From the NCBI GenBank assembly GCA_028532985.1, contig JANCIK010000009.1, positions 2,914,001-2,978,000 on the forward strand: DNA of 64,000 nucleotides, read 5' to 3'. The number at the start of each line of letters is the position of its first letter. The stretch's first letter is position 1. Positions 34,891 to 46,912 of this stretch are shown one piece after another. The stretch comes from Stropharia rugosoannulata (taxonomy: Eukaryota; Basidiomycota; Agaricomycetes; Agaricales; Strophariaceae). The translations under genes were made by a program, and so were the position numbers. The notes beneath the pieces were generated by a model that made no database searches, was not told the origin of the DNA, and worked only from the letters and a program-made list of their open reading frames with translations.

Positions 34891-37800
34891 TCAATCAATG
34901 TCGGAGCTGTGAGCTTCTTCCCAAACATCTAGTGCTGCTGTATCTTTCATTTCGTCCCATGATTTCCACTCGTCGTCTTCGGCACCATAACCTTTCCATC
35001 GTACAAGGTAGAGATGTTGACCTCTTACTGTCTTAGTCTCCAGGATGTGGTCGATGACATGTTCTCGGAGACCGTCTTCTGTGACCACTGGTCCGGGACG
35101 GCTCGGCTCTCTTGTGGGGAAGAGAGCAGGATCGTTGGCGATGTATGGTTTTAGTAGACTTGCATGGAATCCGGGGAAGGTTTTTGGACTGTTGGGTAAG
35201 TGTAGCATATATTCTGATCGTTCGGGGAATGCTGCAACTACGGTGTATGGCCCATCGTATCACGGCATGAACTTGGCAGTGTGCTGCTTGCCTTTTCGTT
35301 TGTAGTTCCGGCGTCGGTTCTCTGTCGATAACATGACTTTATTGCCCAGGTTGTAGACAATTTCAGGCGCACGATGCTGGTTTGCATGATATGCTTGCCA
35401 GATCTTTGCTGCAAGTAGTCGGTCCTGTGCTTCCTTCACATCTGCTTCTATTTGAGCGATAAGGTTGTGGGCTTCTACTTGAGCTGGCGTCATGTCCGGA
35501 GGGAGGGGTTCAAGTGGTGGTATGAGGCGTGGAGTTCTGCCTGTTTTGAGTTGCGAGGGAGCGAAACCCATTGATGCATTTACGATGTTCATGAACGCAA
35601 AGCGGATACAAGGGAGTTTGCTGACCCAGCCTTTCTGGTTCTGGTCCACAAGGAAACAGATGGATTGAACTACAGTTTTGTTCGTTCTCTCGCTCCCCCC
35701 GTCTGATTCTGGGTGGTAAGCAGTCGACATTTTTATGTTTATGCCTGTCAATTTGTGGAGTGTGCACCATACTTCGGCGACGAATAGGGTGTCTCTGTCG
35801 CAGACAAGGTGTAGCATCAAGCCGTTCTTGCAGTACCAGTTGTCGAAGAGGAGCACGCCAACTTGCCCTGCAGTCGCATTGGCGTGAGTGGCTGCCAACT
35901 GCATGTCTGCTCCCAGCAGGTCTGTCATTGTGAGTATGGTATCAAAACCTTCGTCCTTTGGTAGTGGTCCGATGAAGTCCAATGCTACGGTGTCAAAACA
36001 TCTGTCGGGTACAGGTAGTGGATGTAGTGGGCCTGTCGGTTTTGATGTCCGGTCTTTGTTCCGCTGGCAGTCTGTACATGACAGGATGTATGCACTCTCG
36101 AGGTTGCATCGCATGTTCGGCCAGTAATATGAGTCGCACAAAGCTTCATATGATTTGTCGAAGCTGAAGTGTCCCAGCATGTCGTGGGCTAAATGGTAGA
36201 ATCCTTCTCGGACCTTGTTCACCGTGGGTATTAGAAGTCGCTTGCCTACATAAAGCAACCCATTCTGCGATCTCGCGCCTTCAATGCTGCCTGCCTTGAG
36301 GCCAGCAATGACTTGTTGGGCATGTGCATCTGTTTCATAGCTGCGTACAATATCATCGCACAGAGAATGGTGCGTAGTAATGTGCAGTACTCCTGCTACA
36401 AGGAAGGTTGTCACTGCAGGCTCTGGTGAGAGTTCTCGAGGGGATCTTGTGTAAGCAAGGCTGCATGCTGCTAATGTAGATGACGGTGGTGCGTCTGGCA
36501 TTTGCGATAATGCATCTGCGGCAGTATTATCTTCTCCGCAGATGTAGTTTATCGTGTAGTCATAGTCCGCTAAAAAGATTGACCAGCACATTTGCCTGGC
36601 TGACATGTCCTTTTGCGAGCTGAAATATTCCAAGGTTCGGTGGTCTGTGAGTATGTCAAAGTGTACGCCAAGCAGATATGTGCACCATTTCTTTAGTGCC
36701 TTAACAATTGCCAGCAGTTCTTTTTCATGTACTGGGTAATGCTTTTCTGCCGTGTTGAGTTGGTATGAGTCGTATGCGACTGGCCGCACGGACTCCCATG
36801 TTTCTCCGAAGCTGAGTATGCCCCCCGTGCGTCTGTCACTTGCATCGGTGGTGACATATATCTTATGAGTTGGGTGATTGTAGTCAATAACAGTCAGGCA
36901 CCTGGCGCTAGTCACCAGGCGCTTAATCTCATCAAACGCATGCTGATGCTCAGGTAGCCAAGGCAGAAAATGTTTGTTATAGTCTTTGTGTGTGAGCAGT
37001 GTTAATACAGAAGTATGTTCTGCTAATGCAGGCAGGAAGGCAGCCAGGTAGCATGTGAGCCCCAAGAAACCTCTGACGTTTGTTGCTGTGGTCGGGGTAG
37101 GCCAGGCAAGGACACGGTCAATCTTGCGAGGGTCGGCCCGGATGCCAGTGCCTGAGATAATATGGCCTAGGAATGATATTTCAGTGGCATAGAGCTGTGA
37201 TTTGAGTGGGTTGCAGTACAGATTGGCCGTGCATAGTGTGTCGAGGACCTGGGTAAGGTTGTGCTCGTGTTCGTCTACGCTGTTGGACCAGATAATAATG
37301 TTGTCTAAGTATACATGGCAAATGCGTCCAATAAGGTGTCGCAGTGCATTTGTCATGCAGCGTTGGTGTGTTGCTGGAGCATTGCAGCCGCCCATGGGCA
37401 TGACAACCCATTCATAGAGTCTCCATGGTGTCTGTACTGCTGTGAGATGTATGTTGTCCAGATGCATGCGTGTCTGGAAAAATGAATTAGTCATGTCCAT
37501 TTTTCCAAAGATCTTTCCCTTGCCGCAGTCGGCCAGAATGTCGTCAATTCAAGGTAAGGGGAAGGTATCTCTGATTGTGTTGTTGTTGAGTTCTTGGTAG
37601 TCATTGACCCAGCACGGGTTGACCGAGAGGTCGGGTGCGCCATCCTTGAACTTGGGGATGCAGAAGGCGGGGGAAGAGTAGGCAGATGAAGAGGGCCGGA
37701 TACGGCCAGCCGCCAAGTGTGAGTCGAGAACCCGCTTCCAGGGCTCGAGGTATTTCTTTGGGGCCACATACGCACGCTGGGAAGTCACTAACGATGGGTT

Positions 37801-39900
37801 TTTCAGGCGGATGCAGTGATAGATATCGGTAGGAAGGTTGTCTACGACGTCCGGTAGTTTAGTAGGGAAACGGTCCACATATCTATGACGCATTGTCTCA
37901 TCCTTCTCACTGAGAGTCTCGTCTAATGCCACAGCTTCGATCTTTGCTCGTACAGCGGCCATGATCGGGCCTGGGTTCTCAGATTCCGGCGGTGGAGTCG
38001 CTATCTGCAGCTCTGTTTCTGATGGCAGCGTGGAACTGGTTGCGTCCACACGGTAGGTCTTAGTCAACAGCGCCCGTATGTTGGTGGTGGTGTGGTCCTT
38101 GGCATCCGTGATGTAGAGGCCACTCCTTTTGTCAAGGGCAGCAGATAGCACAGTGTCGATCACAATATGGTGGGCATGTAGGAAAGGTAAACCTAATATA
38201 ATTGGAATTGGGAGATTGTCTATAATTTTGGCTACAAATAATTGAGACTCCCATCGACCCTTCCCGAGGGAGAACTCGAGCCTCGCATATCTGGTGCACC
38301 CAAGCGGTGCTTTTGAGAGTGAGTGGAGATTGTTTTCGGACAGAGGGAGGGCAAGCCTCTGTACTCCTAGCTGCGTCGTGAATGTGTCGCTAATCACTGT
38401 GGAGGGGCATCCAGTGTCAAGAAGCGCTCTGACTGTGATGGTTGAAGAGGAAGGCGAGCAAGAGGAAAAATCCACGGTGGAGTGGATGTGGGATTGGGTA
38501 AATAAAAGGGAAGAGATGTACTTATCTGTATCGTCATCCGCACCCCAGTCAAGAACGTTGTCGGCCTTGTAGTCCCGTGGAATGTATTCTGCAGCAGGAG
38601 AGACGATGTAGGAGTCATGTTCCTTGACGTCTGCAAGACTCATAGCGACCACAACGGATCCCACGGCCTTCTTGGCTTCAAGAGCCTTGTCAGCTGTTAA
38701 GGTGACATAGGTGTCGGGGTCAGGCCAGGTGTCGTTGGCCTTGAGGGGGCATCCGTCAGGAGCATGGCCTGCATAGAAGACACGGCAGCACGTGCATCCC
38801 TGGTGCTCTCGGAGAAGGTCTTTCTCAAGGGTTGTGAGGCGAGGGAGGTACTTCTTCTGGGTGGCTGCAGTGGAGGAACCTGTTGTGGTTGTTGTCTTCT
38901 CAATGCGGTCGAGTAGCGATTTCTTCTTCCCAGCCCTAGCAGAGTTGCCCGACCACTCGGAGAATGTGCATGCAGCAGCATGAGTGTTTCGGTCTTTCTC
39001 TGCTCTAAGCTTCCCATTGCATTCAGTGATCTCAAGAGCCCACTCATGGAAGTTGGTGATTTCGTCAAAGGACTTGTCGGCAAGATAAAGGCAGAGGTCG
39101 GGGGAGAGGTTTGCCGTAAGTTGAGCGCGAAGAGCCTCGTTGGTGAGAGGCTTGAGGTTGGGCGCCATGGAGAGAATAGAATTCAAGTTTTGAACCTCAT
39201 AACGCCATCGAGCGAAATACTTGTCTCCCTGGCAGGAGGACAGGATTTGCTCCTGGACCCGGTTGGCCCAGTTACGTGGGAGGACGTACGCTGCAAACTC
39301 GGTGAGATAAGCACTGAGCATACCTTTTACGAGCCTGTCAGACTCGGTGGCAAACCAGTCCTGCATGTGGACTTCCTGGATGCTACCGCCTACATGTTTG
39401 ATGACAGTGGCATTGTCGTGTGCATTGAGGAGTTTGTAGCGCTTGCAGTGTCGACACCAGGAAAGCATGATGGCGGGGGTGACTTTCCCAGCGGTGAGGA
39501 TAGGGCAGTCTTTCGCTCGGTTGAGTCCCACGATGCGGGCCTCGGCGGTCTCGGCAGTAGACATGTCGTAGTAGTGGAGAGTTGGGTAGCGCTCGTGCGA
39601 AGCTTCTGATTCGCTGTCGGAGTTGTCTGGTGATGGCAACAGTGATGGCACTCGGCTAAGTAGTGCGGGCGTCTGAAGAGGGGATGGTGATGGTTGCGGT
39701 TCAAGAGGCAGAGAGCTGGGTGGGGCATTTAAGTCAAGGGTGTCCAGGAAAACTTCCAGATCAGTGGTAGAGTCTTCTCCCGTTTCTGAGTCAGGCAATG
39801 CAGTCATCGCTGCCTGCTGTACAGAAGGTGCAGGAGTCCCCAACTTGCTTTTCACCCTGGTCTTGGCCGGTGAGGCATCAGAGGGATCCGTCCGCGCCAT
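34891..39900 (-). pseudogene. Gag-Pol of chromodomain Ty3/Gypsy element, two TGA codons
   Basis: One frame of 1,669 codons starting MARTDPSDAS at 39,900. Order: Gag with a capsid-like helical part and a Cys/His knuckle (CTCCRVFYAGHAPDGC); protease LLDTGCPSTVIS; reverse transcriptase with MDMTNSFFQTRM and catalytic motif YLDN at 37,300-37,311; RNase H (YVTTDASDRRTGG); integrase with an HHCC part (HDMLGH, SCTDC) and DDE core (DFIGPLP, CDRD, SERTNKT); and a C-terminal chromodomain (LYLVRWKGYGAEDDEWKSW). TGA occurs at 37549-37551 and 35260-35262, both in frame and both where arginine is expected. The second Asp of the RT motif is Asn. This copy is therefore dead as an autonomous unit despite near-complete structure and similar LTRs. 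No usual TGG-type primer site follows the 5' LTR, so the priming mechanism is unclear. Confidence 0.92.
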
Positions 39901-40042
39901 GTTGGAGGGTATGGGTGGGTTTAAGGGATGGATGTGTGAAGGGATGTGTGGATGTGCATTTGTAGTCGTTTGGTTGAGACGTCAGGAGATTACCCGAGAT
40001 GGTCTCTTTTAATTCCGGCTGAAGGTCGGTCTCAAAAAAAAG

Positions 40043-40354
40043 TGAAAGGCTGCTGTGTAGGCAAGCCTCACTGAGGAAGAGAAAACACACAAGGATGAGA
40101 GGACCAAACACTGGTACTCGGGGTGGAGGTCATTAGTTACATCCTTGTATTTTACTTGTACTACTTACCTGGTATTCGGGGTGGAGGTGCCGAATACCAG
40201 GTGTACAGAAATATTTTATACCTGTCTTTGTTTATGTAAGTTCTAACTGTACAGTCGAGTGATGTGTCGCGTCTGGACACAATGCGGCAGTTGTGGGTGA
40301 TAGGGAAAGTCCGTAAAAGGAAATGGTTGTAGTAAGGTCGGGAGCAGGCTTACA
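40043..40354 (-). repeat. 5' LTR of Gypsy element (312 bp)
   Basis: TG...CA ends and about 98 percent identical to the left LTR (six transitions counted). On the minus strand it precedes a T-run (cttttttttgagaccgacc) and the Gag start about 140 bp downstream. It carries the same 12-bp inverted repeat at 40,168-40,179 and 40,190-40,201. Confidence 0.95.
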
Positions 40355-40359
40355 TAGAG
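40355..40359. repeat. Target site duplication, right copy (TAGAG)
   Basis: Identical to 34,540-34,544. Removing the element and one copy would rejoin the Helitron helicase reading across the site. Confidence 0.9.
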
Positions 40360-43239
40360 TGGGCTATTTGTCCTAAAGGTAGAAGTAGAGCAGAAATTCC
40401 AGATGAAGAAACACATAGAATGATTTCCCCATCACTGCAGAAGCAGCTTGCTATAACCTTGTAGACAAAAGTTTTCCCAGTTCCACCTGTGCCACTGCCA
40501 AAGAATAGATGTCCACTGTCAGCTTCAAGAGATTGGCAAACCGAATTATACATCATCAGTTGATTGTTATTTAACAATTGTTGATGAGTTTCATGATAGC
40601 ATTGTTCATGATGCCAGTCAAATTCCAGCTGATCAGCAATGTAGTGATTGACACATCTATCATCCCAGTTTTGAGCTGGTTTCAGCATTGAAGGCTAGTT
40701 CATTAGAGAATAACCAGCATCAATCAAGATCTTGTTGAGAAGAAACAGTCCATAGTCACAAATGTCATCATCAGAAGCATTTTGTACACCAATAGTCTGA
40801 AGACAATAGCACAAGTCATCACAAATTTTGCACCAGAATTTTGCCCATAAACAATGTGGTTCCGCAGGATGACAAAATACCAGAATTGTTGCAAACAGGT
40901 GCTGTAGTTGTTGCTCTACTTGAAATTCTCCTGCTTCCTCAAGACACATCTCCCACTTACCATCATCCTCTAACAGACCTCGAGCTAAGCATGCATCATA
41001 GAAGTAGCCTCAAATAGAAATGTTCTCCCACAGTGGGAGGAACATAGTATATGCAGCCCAATGCAAACCCTTGATGTCAGCAAGTCCAGGATTTTGTTTG
41101 ACTATGCCAAATGAAGTGCTGCAGAAACTGTTCATACATCCATTTCTGTGCTTCTATTGCAATGGGAGAAGTCTTGCTGTTCATGCGGAAAAATGCTGTA
41201 AGCATGGTTTGTTCTTTGGCTGCATGCACCAGTAGTTCTGAAGGGTTCTCATTTGGGTCAAAAACAACCATATGCTACCCAGGTAAATGAACTTGAAGAC
41301 AAACAACATTTGGAACCTGTTTATGTGCCAACTTTGTAAATATGTAGCTCATAATGATACAATTAGAAACTTACCTGTTCATGAACTTTGAAGGAGTTCA
41401 TTCTAAAAGCACATTCTGCTGCCACAAGATATTGTCCATTAAGGTAATCTTGTATTTCATCATTCTCATCATGGCATTCAATTGATGCCATATCAGCTCC
41501 TTTATATGTATATTTTCCATACACATAGCATTTGGAAAGTCAGGGCCACACAGGCCATGGACCATGCATTCCTTCACAACATCAAATAGATCTGGTTCTG
41601 TTTCGGGGTTGGGCTAGTCTGCTCATATACATTCATCAACATGTTCAGGTGTCAACAGTTTCTAAGGATCCTTTAAGAAGACTAAGCAGTGCATATGGGG
41701 TAGACCATGTTTCTGGAATTCAATTGAATAGACATAGGCAACAGCATGTCCAAAGATTCTGTGCTTGTAGATATCCTCAATGATTTGTTTTTGCTTTTGT
41801 TCAAACACTTGCAGAAAGAGAACAAGTATCAATTCTCTTTCTCACACTCATGGAACCCTGTCCCACACCCGTGGTAGAGGAATCTGAGTATTAGTTGCTT
41901 CCTGCTTCGCTTCCTTACTCCTTTGGACTTTGTGTAGTCCTGTAACTATTTATATTTACGGTAACAGGTATATAAGATGTAGTAGATACTGAACTAGCTC
42001 TCCAGTTAGTTCTTTAAGAATCATACCTCTTTTACCTTTCCTCGACTTAGGGCTCATAAGTCGGCTAGCTCTCTCTTCATGACTCTGTCTTGTTGCTTGA
42101 CAAGACATTTGTTAAGAGATTAACTGAAATGTTTGATTGAATGATCAAGAGATTAGATCGATTGTTGAGGACTTATAGGCTTTGCCTTCGAAGTTCTAAC
42201 AAATATCTTCATGAGAATCTCGTAAAGCATCTTCAAGGCCACTATACAGATTGGCTTGTAGTGTTTCCTGGTTGTTGGAATACCACCATAATCGATTTTG
42301 GTCAATGCATGCAAAAGTATCAACCAGAAAGTGTTGGAACAATTGACCTCCTCATAAAATTGTTGAGAATTCAACATTGCATACTTGGGTTTGGAAAGCT
42401 AGTCAGTTTAAAAGAGTCATTTGCACTTGGTCTTGGTCTAGTGGTACATTCAAAACCATGTCTGGATGCCAACCATTCTCTCCATAAGGGAACATGAGGA
42501 TGTGGTGCAGAGGTATATATGACAGGTACAGATCACTGATAATTTGTAGGCCTCCTTCTCTTTGGTGTAGTACAATTTCACGGCTTGGATAATCCCCAGG
42601 ATCAGGTTGGTTTGGGATAATCAATGCAACTTCATCAGCAGCTAGTAAGTTATAGCAACACTGGTCCATTCCAGGTACAGGCTGCAAAGCAATTGAGACA
42701 TCATTCTGTGGATCATAAGACTTCAAGATTTTGTACACATGTTGGAATAAAGGAACATATTAATTGTATCAGTTAAGTACATCCTGAATAACTTTAAGGG
42801 TGGTTTTGTTTAAACCCTTGTTCTGATTGTGACGATGTTCGAGGGCTGCTTTTGGATTGTAGATGTAAAGCTGATTGTACTTTGCAGGATGATGAAGGCT
42901 AGGTTTGAAAGGTCCAGAACAATGAAACAGTTCACCATGAATGCAATAGACAGGTTGCCCTTGGGGTATGTTTGTGTTAGGGAATGTATTGATAGAATGA
43001 TCTTCAGTGACCTTTACAGACATAAATGCAAATGTTCAGTTGTATTGCTATAAGTTTTCGCAAAAATCTCGCCCTGAAGGAGATGAGTCTTCATATAGCT
43101 GTCGAAGTGGTAAAGGCAGGGGTTTGAGGAGTGGTAGCTGAACTTTCCCTTGTTGACAGCATAGGGTGAACAATGGATTTGTCTTGTGCTTTGATACATC
43201 AGGAAAATCACTTTTTTGCTGAGAGCTATTTAAAGACAT
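40360..43239 (-). pseudogene. Helitron Rep/helicase, N-terminal part, broken
   Basis: 5' part of the rolling-circle transposase of Helitron A. From the N-terminus: NPLFTLCCQQGKVQLPLL (about 43,150), IHGELFHCSGPFKPSLHHPA (42,920), VALIIPNQPDPGDYPSREIV (42,590), then FACIDQNRLWWYSNNQETLQ and NLYSGLEDALRDSHEDI (42,300-42,190). The Rep HUH nuclease motif is at about 41,688-41,705 (FQKHGLPHMHCLVFLKDP). A linker with LTAFFRMNSKTSPIAIEAQK (41,180) and the helicase start with NNNQLMMYNSVCQSLE and Walker A GSGTGGTGKTFVYK (40,490) follow. Frameshifts and stops are spread through it, and a possible LTR-like insertion lies at 41,850-42,140. The 5' terminus of the element was not found. Confidence 0.82.
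41850..42140 (+). repeat. Probable solo-LTR-like insertion in Helitron Rep
   Basis: The Helitron reading is interrupted here by about 290 bp without Rep similarity. The plus strand has a promoter-like ggtatataagatg (about 41,966-41,978), then a CT-rich stretch and a sharp return to Rep coding. Exact ends and target duplication were not resolved, so the class is a guess. Confidence 0.35.
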
Positions 43240-43622
43240 TTTAGTAACTTTTAGTCCATCGTTTCAAACTAGATTTAATTAAAGCCCCAATCATATCTTT
43301 AAATAGCTTGATAGGTCTTCGGCAGTCTTTTTAGCCTTGCCTTAAACCAAGTATAGCTTTGTAGGTCTCTGTAGGTCTCTTTAGGTCTCTACAAGTCTTT
43401 TTTATGTACATTTTCTTATAACCATATAAAACTTGTACATTCCACTGTAAAACCATAAATTCTATAGCTATGGGGTAAATTCTAATCTAATTACAAAAAC
43501 TAACTAAAGAAAAGTCGCAACTGGTGGTCATTTCTATGCAGATCTTGTCGGGCTCTATTATACAAGTTGATTGGTCGGCAAACCCACCCATTCCAACTCT
43601 GGGTATTCTGATCTAATACTTG
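43240..43622. repeat. Subterminal-like aggtctct/agtcttttt repeat tract
   Basis: Between the Helitron and the next gene lie four short direct units (gtaggtctct, gtaggtctct, ttaggtctct, acaagtctttttt, 43,355-43,402). Similar words dominate 54,360-54,985, so this may be the left border zone of the Plavaka element. No precise TIR was found. Confidence 0.35.
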
Positions 43623-44742
43623 TCATTCTGCTAGAAACTGTATGCCATCACTGTAACTTTGATCGTCCTTTTCATGCTTATCCTGGATTGTCAGAAAGTA
43701 GACTCGTTCCAGTTGAGGCATTGTCAGCGACCAAACAACAGACACAAGTGAGGAAACAAAGTCCCTCATATAACCCATACTAGGATTGGTGTCGTACATA
43801 TGGTAATGTAGCAACCGAGGAGTATAGATAATGACCGATTTCAGAAATGAAAGACGACCTAAAGCAGAGGCCCAGTCTCTAGAACACCATGGATATAGTC
43901 CAAGACAATTATCCTAATATAAAGAATATGAGTAAAGATAGGGTAACATAGAAGTATACAACTAACCTGTATCGGTAGTATTGGCATACGACAGTCATAT
44001 ATAACCTGAAGGTTGACTAAATGGGGACCCAATAAATCAACCCATTTATCCAAAACCTCCGAAACCAACCAAGCAACATCACCACAGTGAATTTGTAAGG
44101 CTTTTACTTGCATATTAGAGAACATAATCGCATAGAGTTTCACAATTGTATTCTGTTGGTTGTTGACTCTGGGAATTCGGAACTGCAATGCCCAAATGTT
44201 AGCAAATGCATTGGTGCAGCTGGAAAGGCGATGCTGTCGGTAGAAACTAGTAAAGTCTTCACAGAATTGGAGCTGGGTTGCATATTGGTCCAGTGATGTC
44301 AGCGAAGGCATAGTGTTTTGGCTTGCTAACCAAGCCTTATATCCCAACTGCCGAAAGACACATCCTGACTTGTAGCTAGGCAGCTCCCAAAACAAAGCTT
44401 CTAAAATAATATCCCGAAGCTCAAAGGGAACTATTACATTTCACTACATAAGAATGTATATCACAATCCAAAATAAATACAACATACTTTTCGTCCATCC
44501 AGGAGCAATAAGCTCCTGAATCTCTTGCAGTGTTGAGGATAATATGTATAGCCATGAAAATATATAAGCTATAAGGTGAATGCTATGTATTCCGACTAAT
44601 AGCAGCAGATACGATCAGTAAAGCTTATATTGAGCTGGCATATAAACATACACTTAGAAAACAGTTCAAAATACACCTGGTGGGTTTGCTGACTAGCTAC
44701 TATGGGCATTTTGATAGAAAGACAAGAAGTTGTTGTAGACAT
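43623..44742 (-). CDS. Unknown intact four-exon gene, Leu-rich
   Basis: Exons: 44,742-44,677 (MSTTTSCLSIKMPIVASQQT), a short one near 44,531-44,488, 44,430-43,967, and 43,913-43,623. All introns are GT-AG, and the large exons join without stops to give about 285 residues. Exon 3 begins (V/F)PFELRDIILEALFWELPSY and later reads VSEVLDKWVDLLGPHLVNLQ; exon 4 has LGRLSFLKSVIIYTPRLLHY and MPQLERVYFLTIQDK. The spacing of leucines is reminiscent of basidiomycete F-box/LRR-type proteins, but no F-box was clearly seen. It lies between the Helitron and the dioxygenase gene, on the same strand as both. It could be host, Helitron cargo or Plavaka cargo. The reading of exon 2 is uncertain. Confidence 0.55.
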
Positions 44743-44944
44743 TGTAAGAAATGTATGGGTCGATTGAAACAGCACAGAATATAGTAAGCCTACAGCAAAA
44801 AACATTTACTGTTTGTGTAACTATAATGATCACCTGATTATTTACCCAACTTCGCTATACCAGTACATAATGGGTATCGTTCGCAACCATAGTACAATAG
44901 TAGAATGTACTTTGTAAATAATAATGACTAGGAGCTTTAGTCTA

Positions 44945-46576
44945 CTAATTATCGCCTTCGTGATTCAAAGGCCCCTCAGCTTCAACTTCATCAACCATAT
45001 TCTCAAACTCCTTTAGGTTTACCTTTCCCTCACAATACTTCCTCCAAGCTGCTGCTAAAGTGTTTGAAGTGACAATAGCAGCGACAAGCTGCTGGAAATC
45101 AGGGTCTTCAGTGGTCAGATCAACATTGGGGACTCCTGTTCCATGAAGCCTTTTAGGCTGCCAGACAATACAAGTGTTCATTGCTTGCTGGATACGAATC
45201 CCATATTCTGGAAGAAAGAAGTTTCCTCCATAAGACACACAGTTATGGGAACGATGCAGGGTAAGCATTGCTCCATATGTGTGGGGGTGACCTTCCTTAT
45301 GCATATGCCTATAAGTTAAAGTGGATGATCAGAAATGGAGATATAGCAACAAGAGAAATATACCTTGAATAATTTCTTGTGATAAAAGCTCCTGGTGGGG
45401 CAAGACCAGTACCAAAGAAATCATATGACTCATGGGGCAGAGACACAGTATACTTTGTAACATCAGTAGTTGGAGCCTCTGAATCACCTTCTTTCATTGT
45501 CCTCACCGATGATTCTTCATGGCACTCCTGGTAGTTGTTACCTTCTCCATTGTTTGAAGGAATTTTAAGCACCTTTGAAAAGTTCTTGATATCAGTCGTC
45601 ACCTCCTCAGGAAGCTGTTTCTCCATAAGCTGCCATATAAAGGCAAACAAATTGGAACCCTCAATGTTGGCCTCAACCCTTTTATCGTCCGAAAGTTTCT
45701 TCTTTGATGCGATGATGTTTCGGACCCAGCCAAACTCGCATCGGCTTCTGGCACCTGCAGACCAACCAAGCTGAACAAGCTTCCCAGGATCTTCTTTCTA
45801 TAAAAAATATTAGTATAAGTTACAAAGACAGTAAACAAGAATACCCTAAGATTTCGGCGAATGTCAGTCTGAAACTCGGCAGTATCCTTCGCCCATTTGA
45901 GAGCACCCTTATGCTTGCAAAAGCCACGAATAACAACCCCAACAATTTCGCCAGTTTCAGAGTCTTCGAGAATCACATTCTCATTGGGACCAATGTCCAA
46001 AGAAAGTCTAGAAGGATCGAGCAGATGTAATGGCTTTCGAGGAATCCTAGCATCAGCCTGTTTGCCTACTGTAAAATGGTCCCTCCATTTGTCCATGATT
46101 TCCTGATTCTCGGTGATGATATGCATAGGGGGGGGGGGGGGATAGTAGTCGCTTTCAGCCAGTTTCTGAACCTTTACCCTCTTGATGCCTTTAAGAAACT
46201 TGTCCCGATCCTTGTTAGTCCAGTTAAGTCTAGTTGCTTTGGTAAAGTTGGATTTTCTCTTTTTATACGACTTTGCTGCAGTTTTTCCAGCTTTATAGGC
46301 AGCAAACAAAGTAGGGAAGCGTGTATGGCGAGGTGGAAGAGCAGATGTGATTGTTTCATATATGCTAGGAAAGGAGCTGCCAGAGAAATAGACTACACCG
46401 AGTTCAGAGGCTTTGGCAGAAGCTGCAAAGGCAGCTCTATTATTAGATTTGAGATAGCAAAGAGCAGTAGTGTCAGATTCTAGAAACTGAAGTAAGGATT
46501 CCAGGTCTTTCTTGGAAATAGTAGAAACAGTAGATTGGGCAATGCAAGCTTTGGCTGGCTTCGAAAGGTGAGCCAT
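44945..46576 (-). CDS. 2OG-Fe(II) dioxygenase-like gene, intact
   Basis: Three exons (46,576-45,845; 45,797-45,364; 45,308-44,945) with GT-AG introns of 47 and 55 nt join in phase to 509 residues without stops. The start chosen is MAHLSKPAKAC; an upstream in-frame ATG at 46,630 also exists. The N-terminal half is basic (KAGKTAAKSYKKRKSNF). The middle reads DSETGEIVGVVIRGF and KLVQLGWSAGARSRCEFGWV. The C-terminal third carries TRNYSRHMHKEGHPHTYGAM, YGGNFFLPEYGIRI and WQPKRLHGTGV. These fit the iron/2OG core of TET/JBP-like oxygenases: an HxE-type pair in HKE, a GGxF strand, a basic residue before the distal strand, and the distal His in LHGT. The family match is from memory of agaric proteins; function on DNA is inference. 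A 14-base G run (46,128-46,141) encodes prolines. Confidence 0.55.
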
Positions 46577-46912
46577 TCTGGCGATGTGGTGGTTGCTGAT
46601 GAAGATTAGATAAAGAATTAAATTTGGCAATCAAGCTTGAACATCGATCAGGTAAGCAACACCAGCCAAATACCACCACTGCCCTTACTCTTTCTGTCCT
46701 GTTTCTGTCTTTTTACTGGCTTTGGGCCCACTCAACCCTTTCCTGCTAGTGGATCTAAAGACATTGGTAATACACTTCTTACAGGCTATAGTGGGGTTTT
46801 AATCTTGCTTAAGTCATAGTAAGATGTGGATTGCTAGTGTCTGGGAGATAACCATAGTGCAAAGGGTGTAGGCTGGGGATATAGCATTCTTCTCACATTT
46901 GTACCTTCAAGA
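46577..46912. promoter_or_regulatory. Upstream region of dioxygenase-like gene
   Basis: About 340 bp before the 1.15-kb repeat. The minus strand near 46,620-46,680 would hold the promoter. No clear box is seen. Confidence 0.25.

Noticed and set aside
34891..39900. Reading the Gypsy element as three separate genes
   Set aside because: The three frames are one and the same reading phase, separated only by single TGA codons inside conserved domains.
41960..41985. agtagat near 41,977 as the 5' end of Helitron A
   Set aside because: It would leave the N-terminal half of the Rep gene outside the element, and it lies in the inserted LTR-like block.
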